DNA from: Euphorbia lathyris
Taxonomy: Eukaryota; Streptophyta; Magnoliopsida; Malpighiales; Euphorbiaceae
Assembly: GCF_963576675.1 (NCBI RefSeq)
Contig: NC_088913.1
Location: 27,111,001 to 27,175,000, forward strand
Direction of reading: 5' to 3'
Length of the DNA: 64,000 bases
Shown here: positions 20,205 to 31,221 of the stretch, one piece after another
Layout: the number at the start of each line of letters is the position of its first letter
Numbering within the stretch: position 1 is the first letter of the stretch
Notes under the pieces: model-generated
Seen by the model: only the letters and a program-made list of their open reading frames with translations
What the model was told of the DNA's origin: nothing
Database searches by the model: none
Program-made: the position numbers and the translations under genes

Positions 20205-20861
20205 CTATGGTTGAATGCATTGGAAAATATATTACATTATAAACACAGTAGAATTTATATTATAGTTTCATTTAATTTCCTTTTATGTGACTTTTTTTTT
20301 TTTAAAGCTATGTAACTTATTCATTTAAGTCCGTTAGGATACTTTAACGTTTCAAATTCTTATATATATATATCATTTTTTTCTAATTCAATTTTGTTAA
20401 TTTATAATATATTTATCCTTAAATTTTATTTGAGCTTATGTATATTTAAGCTATTAATATTCTAAGGTTCTCAGATATTATATTTATTTAATAATAAAAC
20501 AATATAATTTATTTATCTATTTGATATAAATATATAGCATTTATCATACATTTCATGGTTTATGTTTCTTTTTTTTTTATACTTTACTGTATATTTAGAT
20601 AGAAAAATAGATTATTAGGATGAAGTACAATATTAATACACATGAATTTAAAATCTATATGAAGAAAAAGTTAAACTTACCTATATTTTTATATATATTT
20701 AAGATAATTTTGATAAATAAAAAATTATTAAACATCTTAAAAATAAAAAAATAAATTCAAATTGAGATATTATTTTCATAAATCTATATATAACGAAAAT
20801 AAAACTAAACATTCAAGTTAGAATAATAGGAGTTTTTGTTTAAAAAATTTAATATATTAAT
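20205..20861. other. AT-rich filler of the CACTA interior
   Basis: Very AT-rich, with short TA runs (e.g. near 20361) and stops in every frame. I see no gene or repeat structure. The stretch 19404-19810 is similar. Confidence 0.5.
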
Positions 20862-21129
20862 TCTGACAGAATTCCGTCAGTCATTTCGTCACATGTTGAC
20901 GGAATAGTAATCCGTCAGAATTCCGTCAGAAAATCAGATGGAAAAATTTCTATCAAAATAAAACGTCAAAATAAAAGGCGGGAATGTTCCCGCTAGAATA
21001 TTTTGACGGAATTTTTATTCCGTCAAAAAATCCGTCAACCCTTTTGACGGAATGTATATTGACGGAAATCCGTCAAAATTTACTGATGGAATTTGTTCCG
21101 TCAGAAAATTCCGTCAGTTTCTAGTAGTG
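20862..21129. repeat. Right subterminal repeats and TIR of the CACTA element
   Basis: About a dozen TTCCGTCA/TGACGGAA units in both orientations lead to the terminal TTTCTAGTAGTG. These match the left end in motif but not in arrangement. Confidence 0.85.
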
Positions 21130-21477
21130 TATATTCTAATATATTTCTTAATTAATTTGCTATTTTATTATTATTGTTTCACAAAATATTTGGAATATGA
21201 AAATGTATTAAAATTCCTATAAAGTACAAATCATTGAATTTTGTAAAAATAAATCATTCATCTTTAGTTAAAATTCTATAAAAAAGTAGTCAATTATTTT
21301 TACAATTAATTTAATTTGAATTATCATTAACAAATATATATTAAATTCAAATATACATAATATAAATATTTTCATAGCATGATGTAAAATTATTTAAAAG
21401 TAAATATGTCAATTTATTTATTTATCTAAATTATATAAAAGTTTCATACACCGTGCATCGCACGAGTTTTCGACTAG
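21130..21477 (+). mobile_element. Helitron-like 3' end
   Basis: The stretch ends CCGTGCATCGCACGAG-tttt-CGACTAG followed by T: a short GC-rich hairpin about 10 bp before a CTAG end inserted at an A/T site, as in plant Helitrons. The preceding ~300 bp are AT-rich. I could not find the TC.. 5' end, so the extent is uncertain; it may begin to the left of the CACTA end. Confidence 0.4.
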
Positions 21478-22129
21478 TAAAAAATAATAATTTAGTTGCC
21501 TACTATTGGTGCAGATAATATTTATGTTTAAAATAAACTATGCACTGTGTGAGATCATAGTGACAACTTTTAGAGTTACTTGACATCAAGACGTTTTTTA
21601 AAAAGTTGCCCAAAAGTGATATGGATGGGAGAGAAAATAAAATATTATCTTTTGGTTGATGGGTTAAATTTTGACAACTTTTAAGGTTGATTGCATGGGA
21701 GATGCTCATATAGGATACAAGGAGATATTAATAAAAAAAATAAATGGTATGTGGTTCTAATATTAAAGAAGACAAATTTTATGAGCAAATAAGAACTTCA
21801 TTTTTAAATCTATTATGTGAATTATGTAATAACATTTTAAGACGCGTGTAACACATCTTCCGCATATAGCTTAATTATTTGCAACTGAGTGAATAATTTA
21901 CATTTTACGCAAGTTTAGGGGGTTAACTGGACATTTTATGCAAGTTAAGAGGACTATTGGAATACTTTGAAAGTTTAGGGAGCCACACAATCTTTTTGGA
22001 CAAGTTCAGAGAAAAATGATGTATTAAACCAATAAATAATCTTAACCAAATAATAATAGTATCCGTAATATGCCCCTTCAAGTTAATGGTGGATGAACCT
22101 TTAACTTATCATGAAGACAAAAAAAAACG
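21478..22129. other. Intergenic stretch with an old MITE-like piece
   Basis: The part 21540-21715 contains 'gttgcccaaaagtgatatgg' and 'ggttgattgcatgggagatgctc', the reverse of phrases also seen at 49465-49620 ('gagcatctccaatag', 'cacttttggcaactttt'). This suggests two members of one short non-coding family. No gene is seen. Confidence 0.4.
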
Positions 22130-23290
22130 AGAAATGGACAAAGGCATCATTTGGTCCAACAATGCAATGCAACAAACACGTAGCTCTTTGCAAATTTACC
22201 GTGGACAAAGTGGACATCAATTTCCAAATGCTTTTGAGCGATCATGAAAAATTGGGATGACAGTCAAGTAGGCGGCTCCTAAATTATCATACCATAAAAC
22301 CGAGGATTGTGTAGAATAATAGCCAATTTTGTGCATAAGCATACGCAACTACATAACTTTAGAAGCAATGCAGGCAAGAGTGTGATATTCAGCCTCCATA
22401 GATGAACAAGAGACAATACGTTGCTTCTTTGAGCGCTAAAAGACCAAATTCTTCTTGATAAAGACATCATAACCTGATATGGATTTCCGATCATAAATAT
22501 CACCACCCTAATCAACATCGGAAAATCCAACAATATCAATGGATCAACTACGTTGAATATGAAGTGCAGAACTATGTGGGAAGTGGAGAGAGCGAAGAAT
22601 CTGTTTTACTGCTTTCCAATGATCAACCATGGGTTGTTGCATAAATTGGCTCACTTTATTAACAGAGTAAGAAACATTGGGCCTTGTGATTGTGACATAC
22701 TCAAGACCACCCATAATACTTTGATACAAACTAGGATAAAAAATAGTTCACCAATTTCTAGACTGCTTAGCAGAAGTACAAGCATGGGTCGAGGTAGCCT
22801 TATCATCACAAATTGTGGACTTTTCCAAGAGATACTAAGTGTACTTATGCTGATTGAAAGTAAGGACGTTAGGAATCCAACGAGTCTCTAAATCGAGAAA
22901 GTATGACAACTAACCAAGATCTTTAACATCAAATTTTATCTGTAATTGTTTGACTATGCATGAAACGACCTTAGAATCACTACGACTGGCAAGAGTTTCG
23001 TCCATATAAAGTAAGTAATAGAGTTTAACACGCTTGGCTTGAAATAATACAATGAGGAATCAACTTTTGAAATTGTGAAATCGAGACTATTGAGAGCCTT
23101 AGAAAGACATGTGTGCCACATACAGGGAGCTTATTTCAAACCACATAAGCTTTTCTTCAACCAACAAATATGAATTGAAAATTATAGATTTATGAAACCC
23201 GAGGGCTGCTCGATATACACAACTTCATCAAATGTGTCCATAATCGCTGTCAAAAGGGGAAGACATTGTATTGTTGGAGGAGTTTGATCG
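22130..23290 (-). pseudogene. Decayed Ty1/Copia reverse transcriptase-RNase H (Ale-like), minus strand
   Basis: Read on the minus strand in several frames: a reverse-transcriptase region, then LSYFLDLETRW, then YQSIMGGLEYVTITRPNVSY and SVNKVSQFMQQPMVDHWKAV, then an RNase H part with DRKSISGYDVF, SMEAEYHTLACIASKV and GAAYLTVIPIFHDRSK. It resembles the intact Ale-type copy at 36278-40124. Many stops and frameshifts mark it as an old relic. No LTR was found. Confidence 0.7.
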
Positions 23291-23359
23291 AGTTAAATTT
23301 TGGCCATTAAAATTTCCATGCCTCTTACCACGTCCCCTATTGCTGTTGCGAGCCGAGTA

Positions 23360-23993
23360 ATGCAGAGATGGTAAGTACCAAACAAACTTTCATCCATAGA
23401 GTAATAGCTCAAATTAATAAGAGTTTGATATTTGGAATCCTTCGTGTGTTGCTTACTTTCTTGGTTTTGAAATTCAAGTGCACAACTCTCGACATTCACT
23501 TGTCTCAAGCTAAGTATGTCTCTGATCTTTTGGAATGTACCAACATGCTCCTTAGTAAACCATGTCTCACTCATTGGAAACTTCTCTTAATTTCTCCAAA
23601 GACATTGGCACACCATTGGCCTTGGGAGATGAGTATCGTCACACTGTTGGTGCTTTTCAGTATCTCACTATCACTTGCCACGACTTGGACTTCTTTTGTC
23701 GATAAGCTCTATCAATTCATGCACCATCTGGATGATGAACATTGGAAGTTTGTAAAATGAGTTCTACAATAGATTCACGTTACTCCATATCATGGTATTA
23801 TCTTTACCCATCGACTGATTCAAGCGATCTATTATTACTCAGATAGTAATTGGAGAAAATTCCATGATAATCGTCGTTCCACTAGAGCTTTTTGTATTTT
23901 TCTTGGCTCTAACCTTATATACTGGCAAAGTCGTAAGCTACAAACTATTGTTCGTTCGTCGACTGAGAGTGAGTACAAGGTTGTGGCTAATAC
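23360..23993 (+). pseudogene. Decayed Ty1/Copia reverse transcriptase-RNase H fragment, plus strand
   Basis: The fragment reads TLDIHLSQAKYVSDLLECTN, FVDKLYQFMHHLDDEHWKFV, a frameshift or stop, then NRRSTRAFCIFLGSNLIYW and IVRSSTESEYKVVANT. It is a different Copia copy from its minus-strand neighbour. It is cut at 23993 by the poly(A) end of the LINE on the opposite strand. Confidence 0.7.
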
Positions 23994-24441
23994 TTTTTTT
24001 GAATAAAGGTTGGGACGATACTAAGCTTCGATTGACATCCCAACGAGGTTGGCACCTCAACCGGAAGCTAAGCAAACCCGAATTTATTAAAAAAAAATAG
24101 AATTACAAGGAGAGAGTGAAGAAAGAATAAAAATGAAAAATAAAGAAAAAATAGTAAAAGTAATGAATAAAACTAATAAAATAGTAGTTACGAGAACCGT
24201 AAATAGCCAACATTGCTGATGTCATCATGAATCAGAGAGTGACAGAAAGCCGGGCAGCAGGCCACCAGAAAATGGCCGACGATGTGACTCTGAAGCGTGC
24301 CAAGGCATCAGCAACGCGATTACCCTTACTAAAAATGTGAGTTATCACCACGTCCATGCCTGAGCATTGATGTAAACACTTTAGCCAAGATTGTCGAATT
24401 TGCCAAGGAACGGCCACTGAGCGGAGTCTTAGCAAGTTCAT
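23994..24441 (-). pseudogene. 3' part of an L1-type LINE (end of RNase H, 3' UTR and poly(A))
   Basis: On the minus strand the segment continues an RNase H domain (LLRLRSVAVPWQIRQSW, then MDVVITHIFSKGNRVADALA), the usual C-terminus of plant L1 ORF2. It then runs through a 3' UTR to an A-run (the T-run at 23995-24001 on the plus strand). It is the downstream half of the LINE at 34793-35660, split by the SIRE element; the junction bases ATGAA are the duplicated target. Confidence 0.8.
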
Positions 24442-25798
24442 TGTTGAAACACCTTTCCACAGGATTTTGATTTGACAAAATTAATTAAGTGAAAGTAAAT
24501 ATTCTATAACACACTAAGTTTAAATGCTTTGATTTAGTGTTACTAATGTGTTTGTTCAATGTTGAGTTTATAATTTATCATAAGACATAAAGATCATAAG
24601 GCTCAAGCCCTATATGGAAATCAAGGCCCAAGTCAAACAAGCCAAAGATCACTCAGCCCGCGTATCTCCAAAACGTCGCCGTTAAAGTGATGAAACGCAT
24701 GCTGAGTAAAGAAGGATCGAGAAGATCCACGTAGACAACTTCGGTATGAAGCTGCTGAGCTGTCTCGACAAAACGTGCAAGACAGCTACTGACCATAAGA
24801 CAGCTTCCAGACAAAGTATTTCCTCATTAGGTAAAGGTCAGAAGACACAACAAGCTGTCTGGTTGACATTACCCAAAATGGTGGAACATACTGACTCACT
24901 GACCAAAGAACAGAAGACGCTGGAATCTGATTGGCTAACGAGAACTGCTGGCAGACTCAGTGAAAGCGACCTGTAGCCGTTTCTCTCCAACGGTTATTTC
25001 GAAATTCGAAATAACCAGAAGCTCTCACAGCTCTCTATAAATAGTCCATTTAGAATCCACATTCTGCAGAGAACTTTGAGCAAGAGCCGCTACGCTGACC
25101 AAACGTATACAAAAGTTCTCCATCAAAAGCAAAGCAAAGTTCTTACACTACAAAGTCTATTCATTTGTGTAAAAGTCTAGAGTGATTGTTTTTCAATCAT
25201 CTAAGGTGTTCTAGCAATTGTTGTTTAGGACAAAATCTTTATCATTTCTAGAAGTAGAAAGGAGAGGCTGGGTACTCGGTTTTAAGTACTCAGCGGAGAG
25301 ATTAGGATTGAGTAGAAGTATAGAGGAAGGTACTCTTGTCATACTCAATTGCTGATATTGTAAAAGGTTTGAGGCTCTACCTTTAAAGAGCTCAGTAGAG
25401 GATTTGAAATCTCGGAGGTGTTCCGGGGACAGGACGTAGGCTTAGAAGAAGCCGAACCTGGATAAATCTGCTGAGTGAAGTATTTCTAAACCTTAACTCC
25501 TTATTCATATTGCTTGCTTAAAACAAACTAAAACTGACCAAGTAAAAAAGGTCAAGCTGAGTTGTGCGCTACCAACGAGAAGGTTCAGGAATAGACTCTA
25601 AGTGCTATTTCCTGACCTAAGCAACGAAGCTGTCCTAGTCACTAGTTGACTAAGCCAGTGTCTTGCTGAGTGGTAAGCGCCGCTGTTAGATAAACTTTTC
25701 TTAAAGAAAAGAAATCTGCCCAACTTATTTTTAAAAAGGTAAAATAGTTCCTAACCCCCCCCTTGGAACTATATTTGCAACCTTACAAGGGACCAACA
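24442..25798 (+). repeat. 5' LTR of the SIRE element
   Basis: TGTTGAAACACCTTTCC .. GGGACCAACA. It contains TATA box CTATAAATAG at 25035-25044. Pairs with 33432-34787. Confidence 0.95.
25035..25044 (+). promoter_or_regulatory. TATA box of the SIRE LTR
   Basis: CTATAAATAG within a GC-richer setting ('cagctct' before, 'tccattt' after). The same string occurs at 34025-34034 in the 3' LTR and, notably, at 31126-31135 ahead of the third ORF. Confidence 0.65.
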
Positions 25799-25800
25799 AG

Positions 25801-25812
25801 TGGTATCAGAGC
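25801..25812 (+). other. Primer-binding site (initiator Met-tRNA)
   Basis: TGGTATCAGAGC, two bases after the LTR end; the standard Copia PBS. Confidence 0.9.
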
Positions 25813-25860
25813 CTAAAAGCTCACTACTAAAGGTCTAACAACCTTGAGTTGATCCATACC

Positions 25861-27615
25861 ATGGGCGAAAACAACACTCGGTTTCTCCCTGGAAACCAGA
25901 CAACTCAGATATTACCTGAGGGACTGTCCATTACCAGGCCTCCCCTATTCTTCGGGTCAAACTATACCTTTTGGAAGAATAGGATGAAAAACTTCATTCA
26001 AACCACAAACATGAGTGCCTGGCTATCTATAGTCCAAGGCCCGTTTGTACCTGTGAAAGTTGTTGCTGGCCAGTCAGTTGTTAAAGCTGAGGTTGAATGG
26101 ACAGAGGATGATCTTAAGAAGCTTCAAAACCATGCTTCGGCTATCAATATGCTTCACTGTGCGCTCGATGCTGCAGAATATAACAAAATCTCAGGTTGTG
26201 AGTCGGCACAAGAGATCTGGAAAAAGCTGGAAGTCACCTACGAGGGAACAAACAAAGTAAAAGAATCCAAGGTGAATCAGCAGATGAGACTGTACGAGCT
26301 GTTCGAGATGAACAATGATGAGGGCATTTCAGACATGAACGCAAGGTTCACCAACATCATTAATGAGCTCAAGAGACTTGGGAAAATCTTCACTGAGGAA
26401 GAACAAGTCAAAAAGATACTCAGGAGTCTTCCAAAAGACTGGCAAGCAAAGAAGACAGCAGTTGAGGAAGCTCAGGATTTAACCACCTACAAATATGACG
26501 AACTCATCGGTTCATTGCTGACCCATGAGATATCAATGAAGAACTTTGAGGTGAAGGAAAAATCTGATGACAAGAAGCAGAAGTCACTTGTCATGAAGGC
26601 TGACTCCACTGACGGGAGTTCAACTGATGATGAGGAGATGGCTATGTTTACAAGAAAGATGAAGAGGCTGTTCAGGAAGAACAACAAATATTCCAAAAAG
26701 CCTTACAAAAAGTTTGATAAGTATAAGGCTGACTCAAGCGACAGCAAATACAGAAAGGACAGCTCAAAGCCCATTACATGCTTTGAGTGCCACCAAGATG
26801 GCCATATTAAGTCAAACTGCCCCACGCTGAGGAAAGACAAGAAAAGTGGGAAGAAGGCAATGGTGGCTACTTGGAGTGATAGTGATGAATCTTCATCAAC
26901 AGAAACTGAGGCCACCGAGTCAGCGAAGATATGCTTTATGGCTGACGAACTTGCTGAGCCATGCATTTTTGAGCATGCTGACCAATCTGATGAGTCAGAT
27001 AATGATGAGCAATCTAATAAGGTAATCTCACTCTCTCAACTCAGAAATGAAATGGGTAACGCCCTGAGTGATCTCTATACACTTGTTAAAAAGTGTAATA
27101 GGAAGATTAAAGCACTCAGCCGGCGCTGTGATGAAGTAGAAGAGGTCAAACTGAGTGACCTCAGATACCTTTTTCAAGACAACTCGGTTTTGCATGAAAA
27201 TATGAAAATCATTCATGAGTCTGTCTCTGAAGTCCAGTCAGTTTCAAAGAAACTGAGGAAGGATGTCACAACCATTCAGAACCAATTAAAGGTTCCAAAC
27301 AAAAACAATTTTCCGTTGAGAACTCAGTATCAAGGTACACAGTACCAAGGTACTCAGCAGAGAAGAATTCCCCAGCGAAAAGTCCAATGTGATTTTTGTG
27401 GGAAGTTAGGACACACTACTAAAGTGTGCTGGCACGCTCAGCACTGGGGTGCTGACAAGTCAGTAAAAAATCCTAAACAGAAGGTCAGTTGTGACTTCTG
27501 TGGAAAGAATGGCCATACTGTCCATGTATGCCGCCATAAAATAAAATATGATGCTATACCTGTTGCACCTAACAAGTCAGGACCCAAAAAGAGTTGGGTA
27601 CCTAAAAGTAACTAG
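25861..27615 (+). CDS. Gag of the SIRE element
   Basis: 584 codons from the ATG at 25861 (the frame is open a little upstream, but this is the first ATG). The N-terminal half is a UBN2-type Copia gag (PPLFFGSNYTFWKNRMKNFI, IWKKLEVTYEGTNKVKESKV, ILRSLPKDWQAKKTAV). Three CCHC knuckles follow: CFECHQDGHIKSNC near residue 305, CDFCGKLGHTTKVC near 510 and CDFCGKNGHTVHVC near 544. Between the first two lies a long acidic/serine-rich and coiled-coil region. The frame ends at TAG 27613-27615 and pol follows one frame over, six bases later. Related elements are expected to run gag into pol, so a lost base here is likely, though a programmed shift cannot be excluded. Gag forms the particle and packages RNA. 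Confidence 0.88.
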   Translation: MGENNTRFLPGNQTTQILPEGLSITRPPLFFGSNYTFWKNRMKNFIQTTNMSAWLSIVQGPFVPVKVVAGQSVVKAEVEWTEDDLKKLQNHASAINMLHCALDAAEYNKISGCESAQEIWKKLEVTYEGTNKVKESKVNQQMRLYELFEMNNDEGISDMNARFTNIINELKRLGKIFTEEEQVKKILRSLPKDWQAKKTAVEEAQDLTTYKYDELIGSLLTHEISMKNFEVKEKSDDKKQKSLVMKADSTDGSSTDDEEMAMFTRKMKRLFRKNNKYSKKPYKKFDKYKADSSDSKYRKDSSKPITCFECHQDGHIKSNCPTLRKDKKSGKKAMVATWSDSDESSSTETEATESAKICFMADELAEPCIFEHADQSDESDNDEQSNKVISLSQLRNEMGNALSDLYTLVKKCNRKIKALSRRCDEVEEVKLSDLRYLFQDNSVLHENMKIIHESVSEVQSVSKKLRKDVTTIQNQLKVPNKNNFPLRTQYQGTQYQGTQQRRIPQRKVQCDFCGKLGHTTKVCWHAQHWGADKSVKNPKQKVSCDFCGKNGHTVHVCRHKIKYDAIPVAPNKSGPKKSWVPKSN

Positions 27616-27620
27616 TTACA

Positions 27621-30600
27621 ATGCAGGTAAGCCTGAGATGTGCCGAGAAGTCAAAGATGTGGTATATTGACAGCGCATGCTCAAGGCATATGACGGGTGA
27701 TGAAACTCAGTTCATCACGTTTGAACGTAAACGAGGAGGGAGTGTAAGTTTTGGAGACAACAAGAAGGGTAAGATAGTAGGCTCAGGAACCGTCGGAGGT
27801 AACCCTACTATTGAATCTGTCTCCCTAGTCAGCGGACTCAAATATAACTTACTCAGCGTAGCTCAACTATGTGACAATGGGAGAAAAGTTATATTTGATG
27901 CTACTGGATGTAAAATATACGAGGGTAAAACTAATGAGTTAATCTTAACTGCCCCTCGGATAGACAATGTCTTTATGCTAAACCTCGAAAAGAAGTTTTC
28001 AAAAACTGTATGCTTAGTCACAAAGGAAGAAAATTCCTGGCTATGGCACAGGAGACTTGGTCATGTAAGCATGGACCTCCTGGCCAAATTAGCAAGAAAG
28101 CAATTGGTTGAGGGACTGCCTGAACTTAAATTTCAAAAAGATCAATTATGCCATGCCTGCCAAGCTGGAAAACAAACCAAGTAAACTTTTCAAAGTAAAA
28201 ACATTGTCTCAACTAAGCGTCCGTTAGAAATGCTACACTTGGATCTCTTTGGTCCAGTCCAGCCGCTGAGTCTGGGTGGAAGAAGGTTTTCCTTGGTTAT
28301 TGTAGATGATTTCTCTCGGTACACATGGGTTATCCTGCTGACCAGTAAGGATGAGACTTTTGAGACATTTTCAAACTTGGTTAGAAAAATTGAAAATGAG
28401 AAAGACCTAAAATTAGCTCATATCCGTAGTGATAATGGTGGAGAATTCAAGAACCAAAAGTTTGTTGAATTTTGTGAAGCCAGCGGCATTGACCACAATT
28501 TCTCTGCTCCTAGAACGCCTCAGCAAAATGGGGTTGTTGAAAGGAAGAACAGAACTCTGGTTGAGATTGCCAGGACAATGCTGGATGAGCATAGGCTTCC
28601 AAAGTATTTTTGGAGAGAAGCTGTCAACACAGCATGCTATATTCTGAATAGGGCTTTAGTTAGACCTATACTTAAGAAAACCCCATATGAAATTTGGAAA
28701 GGACGAAAGCCCAACATTGGATACTTTCGTGCCTTTGGCTGTAGGTGTTTTATTTTAAATACCAAAGATAGCTTAGCCAAATTTGATTCAAAAGCTGATG
28801 AGGCTATCTTTCTAGGCTACTCAACAAACAGTAAAGCATACAGAGTTTTTAATAAGAGAACTCAAGTATTAGAAGAATCTATACATGTGCAATTCGATGA
28901 AACTAACCCTGCAGGAAGATACCAGCCGCTGACAGAAGATGAACCAAACTCAGCACCTGCTGATCAAGAACCAGCTACTGAGTCCTTCATAAAACGGCTG
29001 ACCAAGAGTAAGAGTGAACCTAAAATTACTTTCACTGACCTATCTACTTCTGCAGAGAATGTTGAAACACAGATAGAACAAGACACAAGTCTACCAAAGG
29101 AGATAAAAGTCCCAAGAGGGCATTCAGAAAATGCAATTCTTGACTCAGCTGGAAATACGCTGATGACAAGAAATCAACTAAGGAAATATCTCGGCAATGT
29201 AGCTTTTGTCTCAGTACTTGAGCCGAAGAACTTTGCCGAAGCTGAGGATGACGAATTCTGGATGAATGCCATGCAAGAGGAACTCAATCAGTTCAGGAGG
29301 AATAATGTATGGGAGCTAGTGCCACATCCTAGGAGCCAAAAGACCATTGGAACGAGATGGGTCTTCAGGAACAAGCTAGATGAGCAAGGAAACGTAGTCA
29401 GAAACAAGGCAAGACTTGTAGCTCAGGGCTACAGTTAGCAAGAAGGTATTGACTACGGTGAGACCTTTGCCCCAGTGGCAAGGCTAGAAGCTATTAGGAT
29501 TTTATGTGCATATGCATCTTACATGAACTTTAAACTATTTCAAATGGATGTCAAAAGTGCCTTTCTTAATGGAATAATAGACGAGGAGGTCTATGTAAAT
29601 CAGCCTCCAGGGTTTGAGGATTCTAAGTTCCCAAACCACGTTTACAAACTCAAAAATGCTCTGTATGGACTCAAGCAAGCACCACGTGCTTGGTATGAGA
29701 GGCTGACCAACTTTTTACTGACTAGAGGTTACGTCAGGGGTCAAGCTGATACAACCTTATTCATTAAGAGAAAGGGTAAAGATACCCTGCTGGCTCAAAT
29801 ATATGTAGATGATATTATATTTGGTGCTACTAATGAATCTATGTGCAAGGAATTTAGCAAACAGATGCAGACTGAATTCGAAATGTCAATGATGGGAGAA
29901 CTCAACTTCTTCCTCGGACTTCAAATTAAGCAAGGAAAGAATGGCATATTCATCAGTCAAGCTAAATATGCCAAGGAGATATTGAAGAAATGTGAACTGG
30001 AACATTGTAAGCCAATATCCACTCCTATGGGCACTGACACTGTCCTTTGTGCTGATGAGAATGGTAAGTCAGTAGACAGCAAGTTATACCGAGGTATGAT
30101 TGGCTCTTTACTTTACTTAACAGCAAGTAGACCGGACATTCAGTTCTCAGTATGTTATTGTGCTAGATATCAAGCTAACCCTAAGGAATCCCATTACATA
30201 GCCGTAAAAAGGATCCTTAGATATTTGCAAAGCTCAGTAAATGCAGGTCTGTGGTATCCAAACACTCATGACTTTACACTCATCGGATACACTGACGCTG
30301 ACTATGGACGAGACAAGCTGGAAAGAAAAAGCATCTCTGGAGGATGCCAATTCCTAGGAAGCTGTCTTGTATCTTGGTTCAGCAAGAAGCAGGCGTCAGT
30401 AGCCCTGTCCACAACTGAAGCTGAGTACATTGCTGCTGGAGGTTGTGTTGCTCAGGTCCTTTGGATTAAGCAACAACTTGAAGATTATGGTGTTCAAACA
30501 AAGACAATTGAAGTCAAATGCGACAACAAAAGTGCAATTGACCTCTCAAAGAACCCAATTCAACACAGCAGGATGAAACATGTCAGTATACGACATCACT

Positions 30601-30749
30601 TCATCAGAGATCATGTACTCAAGAAAGAAATCAAGCTGACGTATGTACCAACAGACGAGCAACTTGCTGATATCTTTACAAAGCCTCTAGCACGAGAGCA
30701 ATTTAGCATACTGCGAGAAGCAATTGGTATGTTTAATCCTCTTCAGTAA
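27621..30749 (+). pseudogene. Pol of the SIRE element (protease, integrase, RT, RNase H) with two nonsense codons
   Basis: One frame runs from 27621 to 30749 with in-frame stops at 28182-28184 (TAA) and 29436-29438 (TAG). The order is: protease (DSACSRHMTGD, where the usual active-site glycine is alanine); GAG-pre-integrase zinc finger (HRRLGHVSMDL..CHACQAGK); integrase core (LHLDLFGPVQP, IRSDNGGEF, TPQQNGVVERKNR); reverse transcriptase (WVFRNKLDEQG, ARLVAQGY, FQMDVKSAFLNG, YGLKQAPRAWYERL, YVDDIIFGAT); RNase H (GYTDADYGRDKLERKSISGG, LSTTEAEYIAAGGC, DNKSAIDLSKNP, LADIFTKPL). The order PR-IN-RT-RH defines Ty1/Copia. All catalytic aspartates of RT appear present, so the lesions are the two stops and the protease change. 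Confidence 0.88.
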
Positions 30750-31221
30750 ATTCCTGTGCTAAATGAATATTGAATGCTGAGTGAATTACATGCTGAATGA
30801 TTTATTGTTTGCTGAGTATCTCTTGAAACTGACTAAATATACAATACTGAGTAATCTTGCACACTGAGTAAATTAGCTTCGAACTTTAACTTAAAGCCAT
30901 TCCTAAAGAATGTACTAACTACTCAGAATATGAAACGTTTATATCAACAAACGACTAAGTAGAAGCACTTATTAGCACTTAATGTCACTACACGCGAGGT
31001 GACACCTGTACTGCGCATGCGCCGAATAACGTCTTAATAGTGTCATAAGTGTCAGGGTTTCTGGCGATTGGACAACCCAGAGCAAAACTGGATTAAAATT
31101 CAAACGGAACCCTAAACCATAAAATCTATAAATAGTAAATACTAACCCACTACCCTCGTCACATATACACTGAACTCTAAGAAAGCTTCAAAATTTTCCA
31201 AAGAGCTTCAAAATTTCAAAA
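30750..31221 (+). other. Spacer between pol and the third ORF
   Basis: About 470 bp with repeated 'ctgagt' motifs and no ORF. The last 100 bp look promoter-like (see 31126-31135) and A-rich leader sequence follows. Confidence 0.6.
31126..31135 (+). promoter_or_regulatory. Possible internal TATA box for the third ORF
   Basis: CTATAAATAG, identical to the LTR TATA box, lies 87 bp upstream of the ATG at 31222. That spacing would give a ~60-bp 5' UTR. It could drive a separate mRNA for this ORF. Promoter activity is inference. Confidence 0.45.

Larger units (their letters stand above)
13873..21129. mobile_element. Non-autonomous CACTA (En/Spm-type) element carrying gene fragments
   Basis: The left end is CACTACAAGAAAATAACG and the right end, reversed, is CACTACTAGAAACTGACGG, i.e. 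CACTA TIRs. Both ends have dense subterminal TGACGGAA/TTCCGTCA repeats in both orientations. No TNP1/TNP2-like transposase ORF is visible in the ~7.3 kb. The interior holds an unidentified minus-strand gene fragment and two MULE insertions with captured WNK and CP24 sequence. The expected 3-bp duplication is weak (CAT left, TAT right), and the reverse-transcriptase reading on the left does not continue on the right. The two ends may therefore belong to a rearranged or hybrid element. Confidence 0.65.

Noticed and set aside
23293..23574. 93-codon minus-strand ORF
   Set aside because: Opposite the plus-strand Copia RT reading, with no motif of its own.
24746..24976. 76-codon ORF in both SIRE LTRs
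   Set aside because: Present twice only because LTRs are copies; lies in U3 ahead of the TATA box; no known domain.
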